Positions 7,593 through 16,173 of a DNA stretch of 37,799 nt are shown piece after piece; the first letter of the stretch is position 1, and every line of letters starts with the position of its first letter. Both the position numbers and the translations under genes were made by a program. This DNA is from Paraburkholderia humisilvae (lineage in GTDB: Bacteria; Pseudomonadota; Gammaproteobacteria; Burkholderiales; Burkholderiaceae), in the NCBI RefSeq assembly GCF_902859855.1, contig NZ_CADIKH010000057.1, positions 1-37,799 on the forward strand, in the 5' to 3' direction. The notes under the pieces were generated by a model. That model did no database searches and was not told where the DNA came from. It saw only the letters and a program-made list of their open reading frames with translations.

Positions 7593-9362
7593 TCACGGCG
7601 AAATGACGCGCGGAGACAGCAGGACAAGCCGTTCCCGATGGCGTGTCGAGTTGCTATCGGCCCCGAACAGCGCGCCGATCACCGGGACTTTCGACCACCC
7701 CGGCGTGTCGGCGGCGCTGTTCAGGTCGTTATCCGTGCGGTAGCCGGCGATCAGCAGCGCCTGCCCTTCGTCGATAAACGCCTCGGTGTTGATACGGCTA
7801 CGTTGGACAACCGGCAAGTTGCTGACCGTCTGCGACATCAGTTCGCCATCCTGAATCGCGACATCGAGCTTGATGTGCGTTTGCCCGCCCTCGTCGAAGA
7901 CCATCGGCAGCACGCGCAGCGACATACCGGTCGACACGCTATACAGGTCGCCCCCCGTGTAGCCGGCGACCGGAACGTAAAACTGGGTTCGGTTATCCAT
8001 CACGGCTTCAATATTGTTCGCCGTCACCACCTTCGGGCTCGCATCGATCTTCGCGGCATGGTGTTGCTGCAGCGCCGCCAGGCGCGCCATCAGGTAGCGG
8101 CCGCCGTCGTCGAGCACCGCCGCAACCGACGCGCCCGCCGGCGACGCACGCGCCGACCCATTGCCCGGCAAGGGCGTATCGCCGACGTTCCGCGTGATCG
8201 CGCCATCGTTACCCGTGCTTTGCGGCGAGCGATCGCTCCCGGTTTGCCGGTCGACGCGACTGTCGTGCAGCGTCCAGTCGATGCCGAGTTCGCGCAGCGC
8301 GCGATCGTCGATTTCGATGATGTGCGCTTCGATTTCAATCAGCTCCGGCTTCACATCGAGGCGCTCGATCAGCTTGCCGTATTGGGTCATCCGGTCGCCG
8401 GTGTCGCGGATCACGATCGAGTTGGTCCGCTGGTCCGCGACGATGACCGGCAGCGCATCGTCGGGCACGGACGACGCGTTCGCGCCCAACGCCGGCCGCG
8501 GTGTCGCGCCGGCCGTCTGCAACGCGGCAGGCGCCGACTGTCCGATGAGCCCGCTGTCTCGTGAAGCGCCGGCGACCGGCGGCGCGCCATACGGGCTCGC
8601 GTAAGCGTTACGGTTGACATCGCCTGCGGGCGTATTGCGCGCGACGCCGTCGTCCGCCCGGCCCATGCTGTTCGTCGCGCCGGCGCTGCCGGCTGCGTTG
8701 ACCGCGCGCGGATGGTAGATGTCGTTGAGCACCGACGCCACGCCTTGCAACGTCAGCTGCTGGCCGTCGAGCGCCAGCGGGCGGTCTTGCGCCCATGCGT
8801 GATTGAGCGGAAACACGCGCACCTGCACGCCCGCGCGGCGGCCCTCGTCCGCGTCGAGCTGCTCGGCGACTCGCGTCACCAGCTGCACATAGCGCGGCGG
8901 ACCGTTCACAAGCGCGGTGCCGCGCGCACCGTCGTAGACGATCTGAAACCGTTCGTCCGCCACCTGCGTCCTTTCGAGCTTGTCGCGCAGCGCGGCGGTG
9001 TCCGCCATGTCGAGCTTCACCAGCGTGCTTTGCATATCGGACGCCGGCACGATGTCGAGCACCTCGCCGTCGTAGTACCAGACAAAGCCGAACGATGACG
9101 CGAGCAGATCGAGAAAACGCTGCGGCGGCAGGTGAAACTTTCCGCTCACCTTGCCGTTCACACCCGCATCGATGTGTATCGCGATGCCCTCGCTTGCGCC
9201 CAATTCGCGCAATACGTCGTTGATATCCTTGCCCCCGGCCGCATAGTCGACGCCCGGCGATTTCCAGTGCACCGGCGCCGCCTGCACGGCTCGCGTGGTC
9301 GAGCCGAGTGCCAGCATCGCGCACACCGCGATCGCATTGAGCCTTGCTGTCCAATTCATCAT
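7593..9362 (-). CDS. Orphan secretin of the T3SS SctC/HrcC type
   Basis: 589 aa from ATG 9362 with a Sec signal peptide (cleavage near VQA|AP) and no lipobox. The N-terminal N0/N1 region contains SGKFHLPPQRFLDLLAS, FGFVWYYDGEVL and VNGPPRYVQLV. These correspond closely to SGRFEMKPQQLLDRMAS, FGLVWYYDGATL and VSGPPRYVELI in hrcC of this window (29749-31695). The secretin core also aligns: RTNSIVIRD, ELGIDW, FYVPVAGY, LRVLPM, INTEAFIDEGQALLIAGY, KVPVIGALF. The pilus secretin PilN here is quite different. A Gly/Ser/Pro-rich insert of about 100 residues separates N1 from the core. It is first in an operon with a kinase and a response regulator, and divergent from a PilT-like gene. I infer an outer-membrane channel of T3SS ancestry; its partner machine is unknown. 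Confidence 0.85.
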   Translation of the reverse strand: MMNWTARLNAIAVCAMLALGSTTRAVQAAPVHWKSPGVDYAAGGKDINDVLRELGASEGIAIHIDAGVNGKVSGKFHLPPQRFLDLLASSFGFVWYYDGEVLDIVPASDMQSTLVKLDMADTAALRDKLERTQVADERFQIVYDGARGTALVNGPPRYVQLVTRVAEQLDADEGRRAGVQVRVFPLNHAWAQDRPLALDGQQLTLQGVASVLNDIYHPRAVNAAGSAGATNSMGRADDGVARNTPAGDVNRNAYASPYGAPPVAGASRDSGLIGQSAPAALQTAGATPRPALGANASSVPDDALPVIVADQRTNSIVIRDTGDRMTQYGKLIERLDVKPELIEIEAHIIEIDDRALRELGIDWTLHDSRVDRQTGSDRSPQSTGNDGAITRNVGDTPLPGNGSARASPAGASVAAVLDDGGRYLMARLAALQQHHAAKIDASPKVVTANNIEAVMDNRTQFYVPVAGYTGGDLYSVSTGMSLRVLPMVFDEGGQTHIKLDVAIQDGELMSQTVSNLPVVQRSRINTEAFIDEGQALLIAGYRTDNDLNSAADTPGWSKVPVIGALFGADSNSTRHRERLVLLSPRVISP

Positions 9363-9423
9363 GATCTGGCCGACCGTTTCATGTGAGAATTTGCCACTTT
9401 GTCTTTCTTGATAGGCATGCACG

Positions 9424-10524
9424 ATGACCACCCCCCTGCATGAACGGCGCGACCTGACGCGCGAAATTCTCGATCTGATCGATTTGCGCCGCACGTTCAC
9501 CGACATTCATATCGAGCAGGATCGCCCGATCATGATCAAGGCGCCGCGCGGCTGGCTCGCGGTCGGCGAGGAGCCGGTGCTGCTCGACGAGATGGCGCCG
9601 ACCCTCGCGTCGATCGAGCCCGAATGGGAAACGCTGCTGCAACGTGGCGCGATCGACCGGCCGCTGATGCTGACGCGCTGCCGTCTGCGCTGCAACATCT
9701 ACCGCACGTACGGTGGCCGCAAGCTCGTAATGTCGATTCGCAGGCTGCCGCTGCAGCCGCTGCCGATCGACAAACTGGGCCTGCCGGCGTATATCCGCTC
9801 GATGATCGACAGCGCGAAGGGCCTCGTGCTGGTGACCGGCCCGACCGGTTCCGGCAAGACCACGACGATCGCGTCGATGCTCGATCACATCAACCGCTCG
9901 CGCAACAGCCACATCATCACGATCGAGGAACCGATCGAATACGAACTCGAAAGCCGCTCGTCGATCGTGTCGCAACGCGAAGTGCCGATCGACACGCCGA
10001 GCTTTCCCGCAGGCCTGCGCGAGGCATTGCGGCAGAAGCCGGACGTGATCATGGTGGGCGAGGTGCGCGACCCGGAAACCGCCGAAACCGCGCTGCAGGC
10101 GGGCGAATCCGGCCACCTCGTGCTGGCGACGATGCACACCGGCAGCGCGCTCGGCACGCTTACGCGCCTGCTGTCGTTCTTTCCGCTCGAACAGCGCGAA
10201 CGTTATGCGGCATCGCTGGCCAATTCGCTGATCGGCATCGTCTGCCAGTGCCTCGTGCCGACCCAGGACGGCGAAAACTTCGTGCTGGCGAGCGAGCTGC
10301 TCTTCAACAATACGCAGCAGGTCAGCGCGCTGCTGACCGACCCGGCGAAGCTGCCGTTCGTCACCGATTTCATGAAGCGCAAGGAGGACAACATGTCGCG
10401 CCTGCTGAACGACCATCTGGCGAGCCTCGTCGCAAAAGGCCAATGCCTGCCGCGCGACGCGCTGCGCATGACGTACAACCGCATGGAGTTGCACGAACTG
10501 CTGCAGACGCTCGCGCCGCACTGA
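9424..10524 (+). CDS. pilT: PilT-like type IV pilus retraction ATPase
   Basis: The 366-aa protein carries Walker A (GPTGSGKTTTI, about residues 139-149), the Asp box (IEEPIEYEL), Walker B (DVIMVGEVRDPETAETAL) and the His box (HLVLATMHT). These features place it with PilT-class GspE/VirB11-superfamily ATPases, which depolymerise pili. The C-terminal region is short and lacks a clear AIRNLIRE motif. It is the only plus-strand gene in the pilus region, divergent from the SctC-like secretin across a 61-bp gap and convergent with pilV. The name follows the Pseudomonas scheme; in plasmid R64, pilT denotes a lytic transglycosylase. Confidence 0.85.
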   Translation: MTTPLHERRDLTREILDLIDLRRTFTDIHIEQDRPIMIKAPRGWLAVGEEPVLLDEMAPTLASIEPEWETLLQRGAIDRPLMLTRCRLRCNIYRTYGGRKLVMSIRRLPLQPLPIDKLGLPAYIRSMIDSAKGLVLVTGPTGSGKTTTIASMLDHINRSRNSHIITIEEPIEYELESRSSIVSQREVPIDTPSFPAGLREALRQKPDVIMVGEVRDPETAETALQAGESGHLVLATMHTGSALGTLTRLLSFFPLEQRERYAASLANSLIGIVCQCLVPTQDGENFVLASELLFNNTQQVSALLTDPAKLPFVTDFMKRKEDNMSRLLNDHLASLVAKGQCLPRDALRMTYNRMELHELLQTLAPH

Positions 10525-10526
10525 AT

Positions 10527-10550
10527 GGCCGGCGCGCGCACGCGGCGGCC
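10527..10550. terminator. Imperfect GC hairpin between pilT and pilV
   Basis: GGCCGGCGCG and CGCGGCGGCC can pair with one mismatch around a 4-nt loop, just after the pilT stop and before the convergent pilV stop. Weak evidence for a shared terminator. Confidence 0.3.
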
Positions 10551-10589
10551 GTAGCGAAAGGTGGGCTTCGTGATGTGGCATGCGACGGC

Positions 10590-12251
10590 TCAGTAATAGG
10601 TGTTGACCGACCATCCGGCCGCGACCGGCGTATTCGGTATGGTCTGGTTCGAGACGCCACAGAAGCTGCTGGTCCACGGCGTCGGGAGGTTCGTCGTGTA
10701 CGAGGCCCAGTTCGTCGTGACGACGACCGTGTACGTGCCGGGCGGGGCCGCCTGCGTCAAGGTGTTGTTGATCCCGCTCGAATCATTGTTCAGCCTGGGG
10801 GTTTGACTCTCGGTGTGAGCGAGCGACGTGTTTTTGCTGTCGAGCACGTCGAGGCTTTGCGAGAGTTGCGCTTCTGCCGGCGGCGGGTTGTCCAGGCACT
10901 TACCGTCGTTCATATGCGCCCACGACGCGGCGACAATAATGCCCGGCTTGTCCAGCGTCACGGATATTGGCAGCGCATACGAGTAAGTGCCGTTGCTCCC
11001 ATCCCAGGAGAACGGTGGGGCCCTGTAGTTGGTCGTCGACGGCGTTGTGTCGCACTGCGTATAGTCGCCCGCGCCGGGCGACATCATCAGCATCTTGCAA
11101 CCCGTTTTCCGGAATATCGGCTCGATTTCGGCCTGCGTCTGCCACTTGCCGTTCCGGCACGACAGCACGCGGCCCGATGCGTCGGTCGACACCAGCGTCG
11201 TGCCGGCTGGCGCCGACGCGGCCGCCGACGCGCAATCGGCGCCCACCACCTGCGTATTGCCGAGACTCAGGTTGCCCTGTTCATCCACCGCGAGCGCCTG
11301 CCAGGTCTCGCCGTTGAACGTATACGCACGTTGGGACGCCAGCGTGATCGCCACGTCGCCCGCGCGCGGCAGCACGAGGCTCGCCAGCGCGGCCACGTCA
11401 GCCACGGGCCCGCGCCAGTGATACGACGCCTGGGGTTCCCAGCGCCCGTCAGTATCGCAATTCAGCACGTTGCCGGCCGCATCGGCCGCGATCGCGCGCG
11501 GCGCGTTGCAAGCCGCGTAGTCGACCTGCTGCGCGAGCACGATCGGCACCTGCATCGTATTCGCGGTGGGGTTGCCCGGCACGCCGACCCGATACAGAAA
11601 GTCCGCATTCTGTTGCTGTGTGCCATTGGAGAATACGAGGCTCGCGAGGTGCCCGACGCCCGTTCGGGTGCCCGAGCACGACGCGCCTGCCGGATTCGGC
11701 GCGGTCACCGACCAGCTACCGTATGCCCCTTGCGCCGCGCCCACCGCATTGTTGAGGGCCTGGATCGAGCCGCCGCCCGCACCCGCGTTCGCGGCGATAT
11801 AGCCGAGTTCCGGGTCCGCGATCGTCTGGCCGCCCTCGGTCACGAGCAACGCCTGCAGCGCGTCCGGTGCCGACGGATTCGCGTACACCAGCAGACACGG
11901 CGTCTGCCCATAGGCATTCCGGTCGCCCGTCCCGGGCGGCAGATAGGTCGATAGCTGAAACGGCGAGCCGGTGAGCTTCACGATGACCGGCGCCGTTGCC
12001 GTCGCCTGGGCGACGAGCATCGGATAGTTCTGCTGGATCACCTGCCGCGCGGCCGCCGCCAGCTTCGACTGGTACAGCGCCGCCTGTTGCGCGCGGGTGT
12101 CCTGCATCGACGAATCGATCATCTTCGCGACACCCGCGATCATCAGCGCGGTCAGTGCGAGCGCGGCCAGCAATTCGACCATCGTGAAGCCGCGTTCGCG
12201 GCGAGACCGCCGCGCGTGGCCGTGCGCGCGCGGCGCCGGTCTGTCATTCAT
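10590..12251 (-). CDS. pilV: PilV-type minor pilin / tip adhesin of a type IVb pilus
   Basis: From ATG 12251 (overlapping the pilM stop) the protein has 553 aa. A basic leader ends in the prepilin cleavage context RRERG|FTMVELLAALAL, with Glu at mature position 5, then a hydrophobic helix. The rest is a long exported region with repeated short motifs of the VLNCDTDGRW / VLSCRNGKW kind and scattered cysteines. This build matches R64 PilV, the adhesin that selects recipient or surface targets. In R64 the C-terminus is switched by the Rci shufflon; no recombinase gene or repeated recombination sites are visible, so this tip appears fixed. It is the last gene of the pil operon. Confidence 0.8.
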   Translation of the reverse strand: MNDRPAPRAHGHARRSRRERGFTMVELLAALALTALMIAGVAKMIDSSMQDTRAQQAALYQSKLAAAARQVIQQNYPMLVAQATATAPVIVKLTGSPFQLSTYLPPGTGDRNAYGQTPCLLVYANPSAPDALQALLVTEGGQTIADPELGYIAANAGAGGGSIQALNNAVGAAQGAYGSWSVTAPNPAGASCSGTRTGVGHLASLVFSNGTQQQNADFLYRVGVPGNPTANTMQVPIVLAQQVDYAACNAPRAIAADAAGNVLNCDTDGRWEPQASYHWRGPVADVAALASLVLPRAGDVAITLASQRAYTFNGETWQALAVDEQGNLSLGNTQVVGADCASAAASAPAGTTLVSTDASGRVLSCRNGKWQTQAEIEPIFRKTGCKMLMMSPGAGDYTQCDTTPSTTNYRAPPFSWDGSNGTYSYALPISVTLDKPGIIVAASWAHMNDGKCLDNPPPAEAQLSQSLDVLDSKNTSLAHTESQTPRLNNDSSGINNTLTQAAPPGTYTVVVTTNWASYTTNLPTPWTSSFCGVSNQTIPNTPVAAGWSVNTYY

Positions 12252-12729
12252 CGGCATAAGCTTGAGCCATCCATACCGGCGCGCCGTTCGGCACACTGCC
12301 GGCGATGCTGTCCGGCAGCGCGACCGGCGGATTGCCGGGCGATACGACCGTGCCATTGAGCGCGACGCCTGCAAGCGCGGAGCCCTGCGCGATCTGCTCG
12401 ATGTTCGGCACGACGCTCGCCGCGTCTGGCGACGACGCGTAGACCACGACGAGGCTGCCCTTGTAGTCCCCATTCGGCGTGACGTAATTGCGCCATACGG
12501 GGTCGGGGGTGCTCGACGTCAGAAAAGCTTGCAGGCTGCTCTGCGTCACACTGCCGGAGAACGACGGGTTCCTGATCGCGAACGCGACGACAGCCTGCCG
12601 GTACTGGTTCATGTTCAGCGCGAGATGCATCGTCGACGGGCTCGGCGTGGCGGGCGCGGTCTCGGCGCTCACGAGCGCGTACGCGCCCGCGAGCATGCCG
12701 AAGGTGACCGCGATCCAGATCAGATACAT
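12244..12729 (-). CDS. pilM: PilM-like pilus biogenesis protein
   Basis: 161 aa, starting at ATG 12729. One N-terminal hydrophobic anchor (MYLIWIAVTFGMLAGAYAL) is followed by a periplasmic domain with the motif NMNQYRQAVVAFAIRNPSFSGSV. This resembles R64/type IVb PilM proteins of about 145 aa. It should not be confused with the actin-like PilM of type IVa systems. In R64 pilM sits between pilL and pilN; here it is between pilS and pilV, a rearranged order. Its stop overlaps the pilV start (ATGAATGA), suggesting translational coupling. The role is poorly defined in the family. Confidence 0.65.
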   Translation of the reverse strand: MYLIWIAVTFGMLAGAYALVSAETAPATPSPSTMHLALNMNQYRQAVVAFAIRNPSFSGSVTQSSLQAFLTSSTPDPVWRNYVTPNGDYKGSLVVVYASSPDAASVVPNIEQIAQGSALAGVALNGTVVSPGNPPVALPDSIAGSVPNGAPVWMAQAYADE

Positions 12730-12776
12730 GAGGGTGCGCTATGCCGTTGACGTGTCATCAGGCCAGGGTGATGGGA

Positions 12777-13331
12777 TCAGGACGACGTCCAGACAATGTC
12801 GTTCGTGTCGGCATTGCAGCTGGACTGCGCATCCGTCGGACTGACGGGCGGCGTGAGGGGCTTGCTATTGACCGACAGCGCGGTCCAGCTCCCACCGGCG
12901 GTGAGCGCATTGATGCACACGCTCTTCGGCACGTCGTCGTATTCAATCTTGAACGTACCCACTGCCGCGCTGCTGACCGTGACGGTGCCGCCCCACGTAT
13001 TGGTCGCCGTTCCGTCCGACGCGACGGGAATCGTGCTCGGGATCACGCCCGCACTCGAGAGCACACCGTTGGCCACCCCCGTGTACCCATTAGCCTGCCC
13101 CATATACAGCTTCTTCACCCCCGCCTGAATCGCATTCACCTGCTCCGCGAGTTCATTCGTTCCCGCACTGCTAAACGCGCCGTTCAGCAGCGCAACCGCG
13201 CCGATCACGACAATCGCGGCAATCCCCAGATAGGCGATCGCTTCAAGCAGCGACGCACCGCGCTGCGCGCCACGTGAACGCTGGCGCAGGCCCACGGCAA
13301 GCGGGACAACGACCGATTTCCTTTGCTTCAT
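12777..13331 (-). CDS. pilS: PilS type IVb major prepilin
   Basis: ATG 13331 follows a good AGGAG site and gives 184 aa; upstream in-frame codons to 13400 are not needed. A basic leader of about 25 residues ends in AQRG|ASLLEAIAYLG, giving a type IVb-like cleavage site and Glu at mature position 5. The hydrophobic helix (IAAIVVIGAVALLNG) follows. The globular part includes two cysteines (VCINAL and SSCNAD) that could form the usual C-terminal disulfide loop. The long leader and the R64-like neighbours identify the major pilin. It lies 85 bases after pilR and 47 bases before pilM. No prepilin peptidase (PilU) is encoded in the window. Confidence 0.85.
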   Translation of the reverse strand: MKQRKSVVVPLAVGLRQRSRGAQRGASLLEAIAYLGIAAIVVIGAVALLNGAFSSAGTNELAEQVNAIQAGVKKLYMGQANGYTGVANGVLSSAGVIPSTIPVASDGTATNTWGGTVTVSSAAVGTFKIEYDDVPKSVCINALTAGGSWTALSVNSKPLTPPVSPTDAQSSCNADTNDIVWTSS

Positions 13332-13416
13332 ATTGCTCTCCTGATGAACACACGACCCTGCGTTGCGACCCGGGTCTGAATGAGTAAACCAACAACGCAA
13401 CGATTAACAGACCGAC

Positions 13417-14493
13417 TCAATGAACCGCATGAGACATCGCAGCAATTTCCTGCTGAATGCCGAAAAAACCACTAATCAACCACGACAGCACGAGCGTCAA
13501 CACGATGATCGCGACGCCGTTGACCACCCGCATCTGCGACTCCACCGTCTCGACGCCTTCCTGCATCCACTCCTCGGCGAGCGTGCGCAACGCGTCGGCG
13601 AACCCCTTGTATTCGGCGTACACGCACAAGTCGTCGACGATCTCGGCGGACGGAAAGCGGTAACCGGTGTTCTTCATTGCTTCACCGACGTTCAGCCCGG
13701 ACTTCACGCCGAACAGCATGTCGTCGATGCGCTCGCGCAGCCACGGCCGCGCGGTGTCCGCGAGCCGGTTCAGCGATTTCTCGACTGTGAAACCGGCCGT
13801 CTGCAGCGATGAGAACGCGACCAGAAAGCCGGAACCGACGATCAGCCGATAGATCGAATACGGCGGATAGCGGTCCAGCAGCACGCGCGTGCGGCCCGAC
13901 CAGCGCGGCATCGAATAGAACATCAGCGTGACCAGCGCGGCGAGCAGCAGCACGCAATAGATCATGCCGCTCTGTACGAACCGCGACAGCGTGTACAGCG
14001 AGTGCGCGACGCCGTGCCACCGGTCGGGACTGACGATCATCGCGAACCGCGGAATCACGAGCTTGCCGAACAGGAACACGTAGCCGATCGTCATCGCGAG
14101 AATCGCAGCCGGATACGCGAGGCCGCCGACGATCGCCATACGGATGCGGCGGCCCGACGTGACGACCGCGGATACGCTGGTCAGCGACGTTTCGAGGCGC
14201 CCCGACTGTTCGCCGGCCATGATGATCATCTGCTCGGTCTGCGGCACCCACCCCTGCATCGCCTCGGACAGCATGCCGCCGTTCTGCACGACGCGGCGCC
14301 AGTCCGACAGCACGATCGCCTGCGGCTCGTTCGGCTTGCGTCCCTCGGATGACGCGCGCAGTTCGAGCTCTTCGAGCACCCTGAGCAGCGGCAACCCGTT
14401 GGCCAGCATCTTCGCGATCTTGCGATAGATGCGCAGACGCGCTTGTGCGGTCAGTTGCAGGCGCGCCCAGTGGCGGTTCACATCAAACGCCAT
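13417..14493 (-). CDS. pilR: PilR inner-membrane platform protein (GspF/PilC family)
   Basis: The 358-aa protein from ATG 14493 overlaps the end of pilQ. It has the duplicated GspF/T2SSF layout: a cytoplasmic helical block (KMLANGLPLLRVLEELE ... MAGEQSGRLETSL), a central pair of membrane helices (LAYPAAILAMTIGYVFLFG and MIYCVLLLAALVTLMFY), a second cytoplasmic block (LQTAGFTVEKSLNRLAD) and a C-terminal membrane helix (GVAIIVLTLVLSWLISG). It would couple the PilQ ATPase to pilin polymerisation. The name follows R64; it is unrelated to the PilR transcription factor of Pseudomonas. Confidence 0.88.
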   Translation of the reverse strand: MAFDVNRHWARLQLTAQARLRIYRKIAKMLANGLPLLRVLEELELRASSEGRKPNEPQAIVLSDWRRVVQNGGMLSEAMQGWVPQTEQMIIMAGEQSGRLETSLTSVSAVVTSGRRIRMAIVGGLAYPAAILAMTIGYVFLFGKLVIPRFAMIVSPDRWHGVAHSLYTLSRFVQSGMIYCVLLLAALVTLMFYSMPRWSGRTRVLLDRYPPYSIYRLIVGSGFLVAFSSLQTAGFTVEKSLNRLADTARPWLRERIDDMLFGVKSGLNVGEAMKNTGYRFPSAEIVDDLCVYAEYKGFADALRTLAEEWMQEGVETVESQMRVVNGVAIIVLTLVLSWLISGFFGIQQEIAAMSHAVH

Positions 14494-16168
14494 CGCCGCC
14501 TCCGGGCACAACGGCCCGCGCCCTGCCCGCGTCGGGCGCGGTGAGCGGTCCGACCACACGCTCGGCCATGCGCGGATCGACCAGACCGGCCGCGACCTTG
14601 TCGATCGCATGCTGCCCGACGGTCTGGCCGCCGAGTTCGTGCAGCCAGTATTGATGTGCGGCGGCCTTCTGCCCCGCGCGCAGCAGATCGAACAGCGTCG
14701 CGTCCGGATGAATCACTTCCGCGACCACCGTGCGGCCGATCGTGCCGTGCCGGCAATGCGGACAGCCGGAGCCGGCGATGCGCACCTGCTCGAAGCGCGC
14801 GCCCACCACCCGCTCGATGCGTGCGACGCAGCCCGCATCGAGCTCGTGCAACGCATCGCTCAAAGGCCGCGAGCAGTGCGGGCACAGCAGCTTGACCAGA
14901 CGCTGGCTGATCAGCCCGGTGACCAGCGACTCGTCGGTGACCATCGCGAGCGGCAGGCCGAGATCGACCAGGCGATCGACAATCGCGAGCGCGCTGTTCG
15001 CATGCACGGTCGTCCACACCTGGTGACCCGTCATCGCCGCGCGCAATGCGTTTTGCGCGGAGGCGCGGTCGCGTATCTCGCCGATCATGATCGTGTCCGG
15101 ATCGAGGCGCATCGCGTTCGCGATCGCCGCCGCGAACGCGAGCGAGCGCGCCTCTTCCGTCATTGCATTGACGACCGGTGTCTGCACGGCGCCCGCGATC
15201 GGATATTCGACCGGATCTTCGACCGTGATCACATGCGTCGAGCCGGCCATCTCGCGGATCTGTCCGGCGAGCACGCGTTGCAGCGTCGTCGATTTGCCGG
15301 AGCCGGTCGGCCCACTGATGATGTTCATGCCGTGCGGCCGCTGCGCGAGCCGATTGAACGCGTCCGCTTGCTGCAGCGTAAAGCCGAGCTGCGTCAAGTC
15401 CGTCGAGTCGCCCGCGTCGTTGTACAGCAGCCGCAGCACCATCAGGCTGCCGGTGCTGGTCGGCGCGGTCGCGATCCGCACGCCGAACAGCTGCTCGGGC
15501 AGCTTGTCGCGATCGCCGATGCTCGCGTCCTGCCGCTCGGTCGGCTTGTACGTGTTGTCGGACACGCTAGCCATCGCCGAATAGAACGTGGCCATCAGGC
15601 GTTCGCCGTACTCTCGCGTCTGTTCGCTGATCCGTATCAGTTCGTTGTGGATGCGAAACAGGATCTCCGTGCTGAAGCGGTTGACCCGAATGTGGATGTC
15701 CGACGCACGCTCGTCGCAAGCGCGCGCGATCAGGTTTTTGGCAACGACTTGCATCTGCGTGTGATCGATGCGCTCCGCGGTGCCGTCGCGGCGCTGGCCC
15801 TGATAGGCGCGCCGCACCACATCGAGACTCACGAGCCGCGTTGTATAGAGGAAATTCAGCCGTTCGAGCCGCGCGCAATACGACAGCACGAACGGATTCA
15901 TATGGTGCCCTTCCGCGACCAGCAGGTTCCCGTCTTCGAGCAGACACAGGAACTTGCGTTCTTCGCCGCTCGCGGCAAATTCCCCGCTGTCGGAAAGCGG
16001 CCTTACCGAAGGCGCGATGCTGGCCTGCGCGAGCGGCGCCGGGTGAACCTGCGCGTCGCTTGCGGTGGGCATGAGCGCCGGCGCGCTCGCGCCGACCCCG
16101 AGCCGGCGCGCCACGGCGACCGGCAACGTGGGCTTGAGCGCCCTGGTGGACTGGATCAGCGAGTTCAT
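14483..16168 (-). CDS. pilQ: PilQ pilus assembly ATPase (GspE/PilB family)
   Basis: 561 aa. Walker A is GPTGSGKSTTL, the Asp box is VEDPVEYPI, Walker B is DTIMIGEIRDRASAQNAL and the His box is HQVWTTVHANSA. Two CPHC pairs (LLCPHCSRPL and SGCPHCRHGT) form the zinc-binding tetracysteine typical of secretion ATPases that extend pili. The N-terminal 90 residues are a Pro/Ala-rich linker plus a small domain. It would power pilus extension from the cytoplasmic face of PilR. It lies 5 bases after pilP and overlaps pilR. The name follows R64; it is not the Pseudomonas PilQ secretin. Confidence 0.9.
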   Translation of the reverse strand: MNSLIQSTRALKPTLPVAVARRLGVGASAPALMPTASDAQVHPAPLAQASIAPSVRPLSDSGEFAASGEERKFLCLLEDGNLLVAEGHHMNPFVLSYCARLERLNFLYTTRLVSLDVVRRAYQGQRRDGTAERIDHTQMQVVAKNLIARACDERASDIHIRVNRFSTEILFRIHNELIRISEQTREYGERLMATFYSAMASVSDNTYKPTERQDASIGDRDKLPEQLFGVRIATAPTSTGSLMVLRLLYNDAGDSTDLTQLGFTLQQADAFNRLAQRPHGMNIISGPTGSGKSTTLQRVLAGQIREMAGSTHVITVEDPVEYPIAGAVQTPVVNAMTEEARSLAFAAAIANAMRLDPDTIMIGEIRDRASAQNALRAAMTGHQVWTTVHANSALAIVDRLVDLGLPLAMVTDESLVTGLISQRLVKLLCPHCSRPLSDALHELDAGCVARIERVVGARFEQVRIAGSGCPHCRHGTIGRTVVAEVIHPDATLFDLLRAGQKAAAHQYWLHELGGQTVGQHAIDKVAAGLVDPRMAERVVGPLTAPDAGRARAVVPGGGDGV

Positions 16169-16173
16169 GTTGA

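Noticed and set aside
9624..11954. Long plus-strand frame of 776 codons over pilT and pilV
   Set aside because: Arg/Ala-rich shadow of GC-rich coding DNA, overlapping pilT in another frame and lying opposite pilV. No domain motifs.
10590..12251. Shufflon-type recombination sites in pilV
   Set aside because: No repeated inverted segments were seen in the C-terminal half and no Rci-like integrase gene is present.
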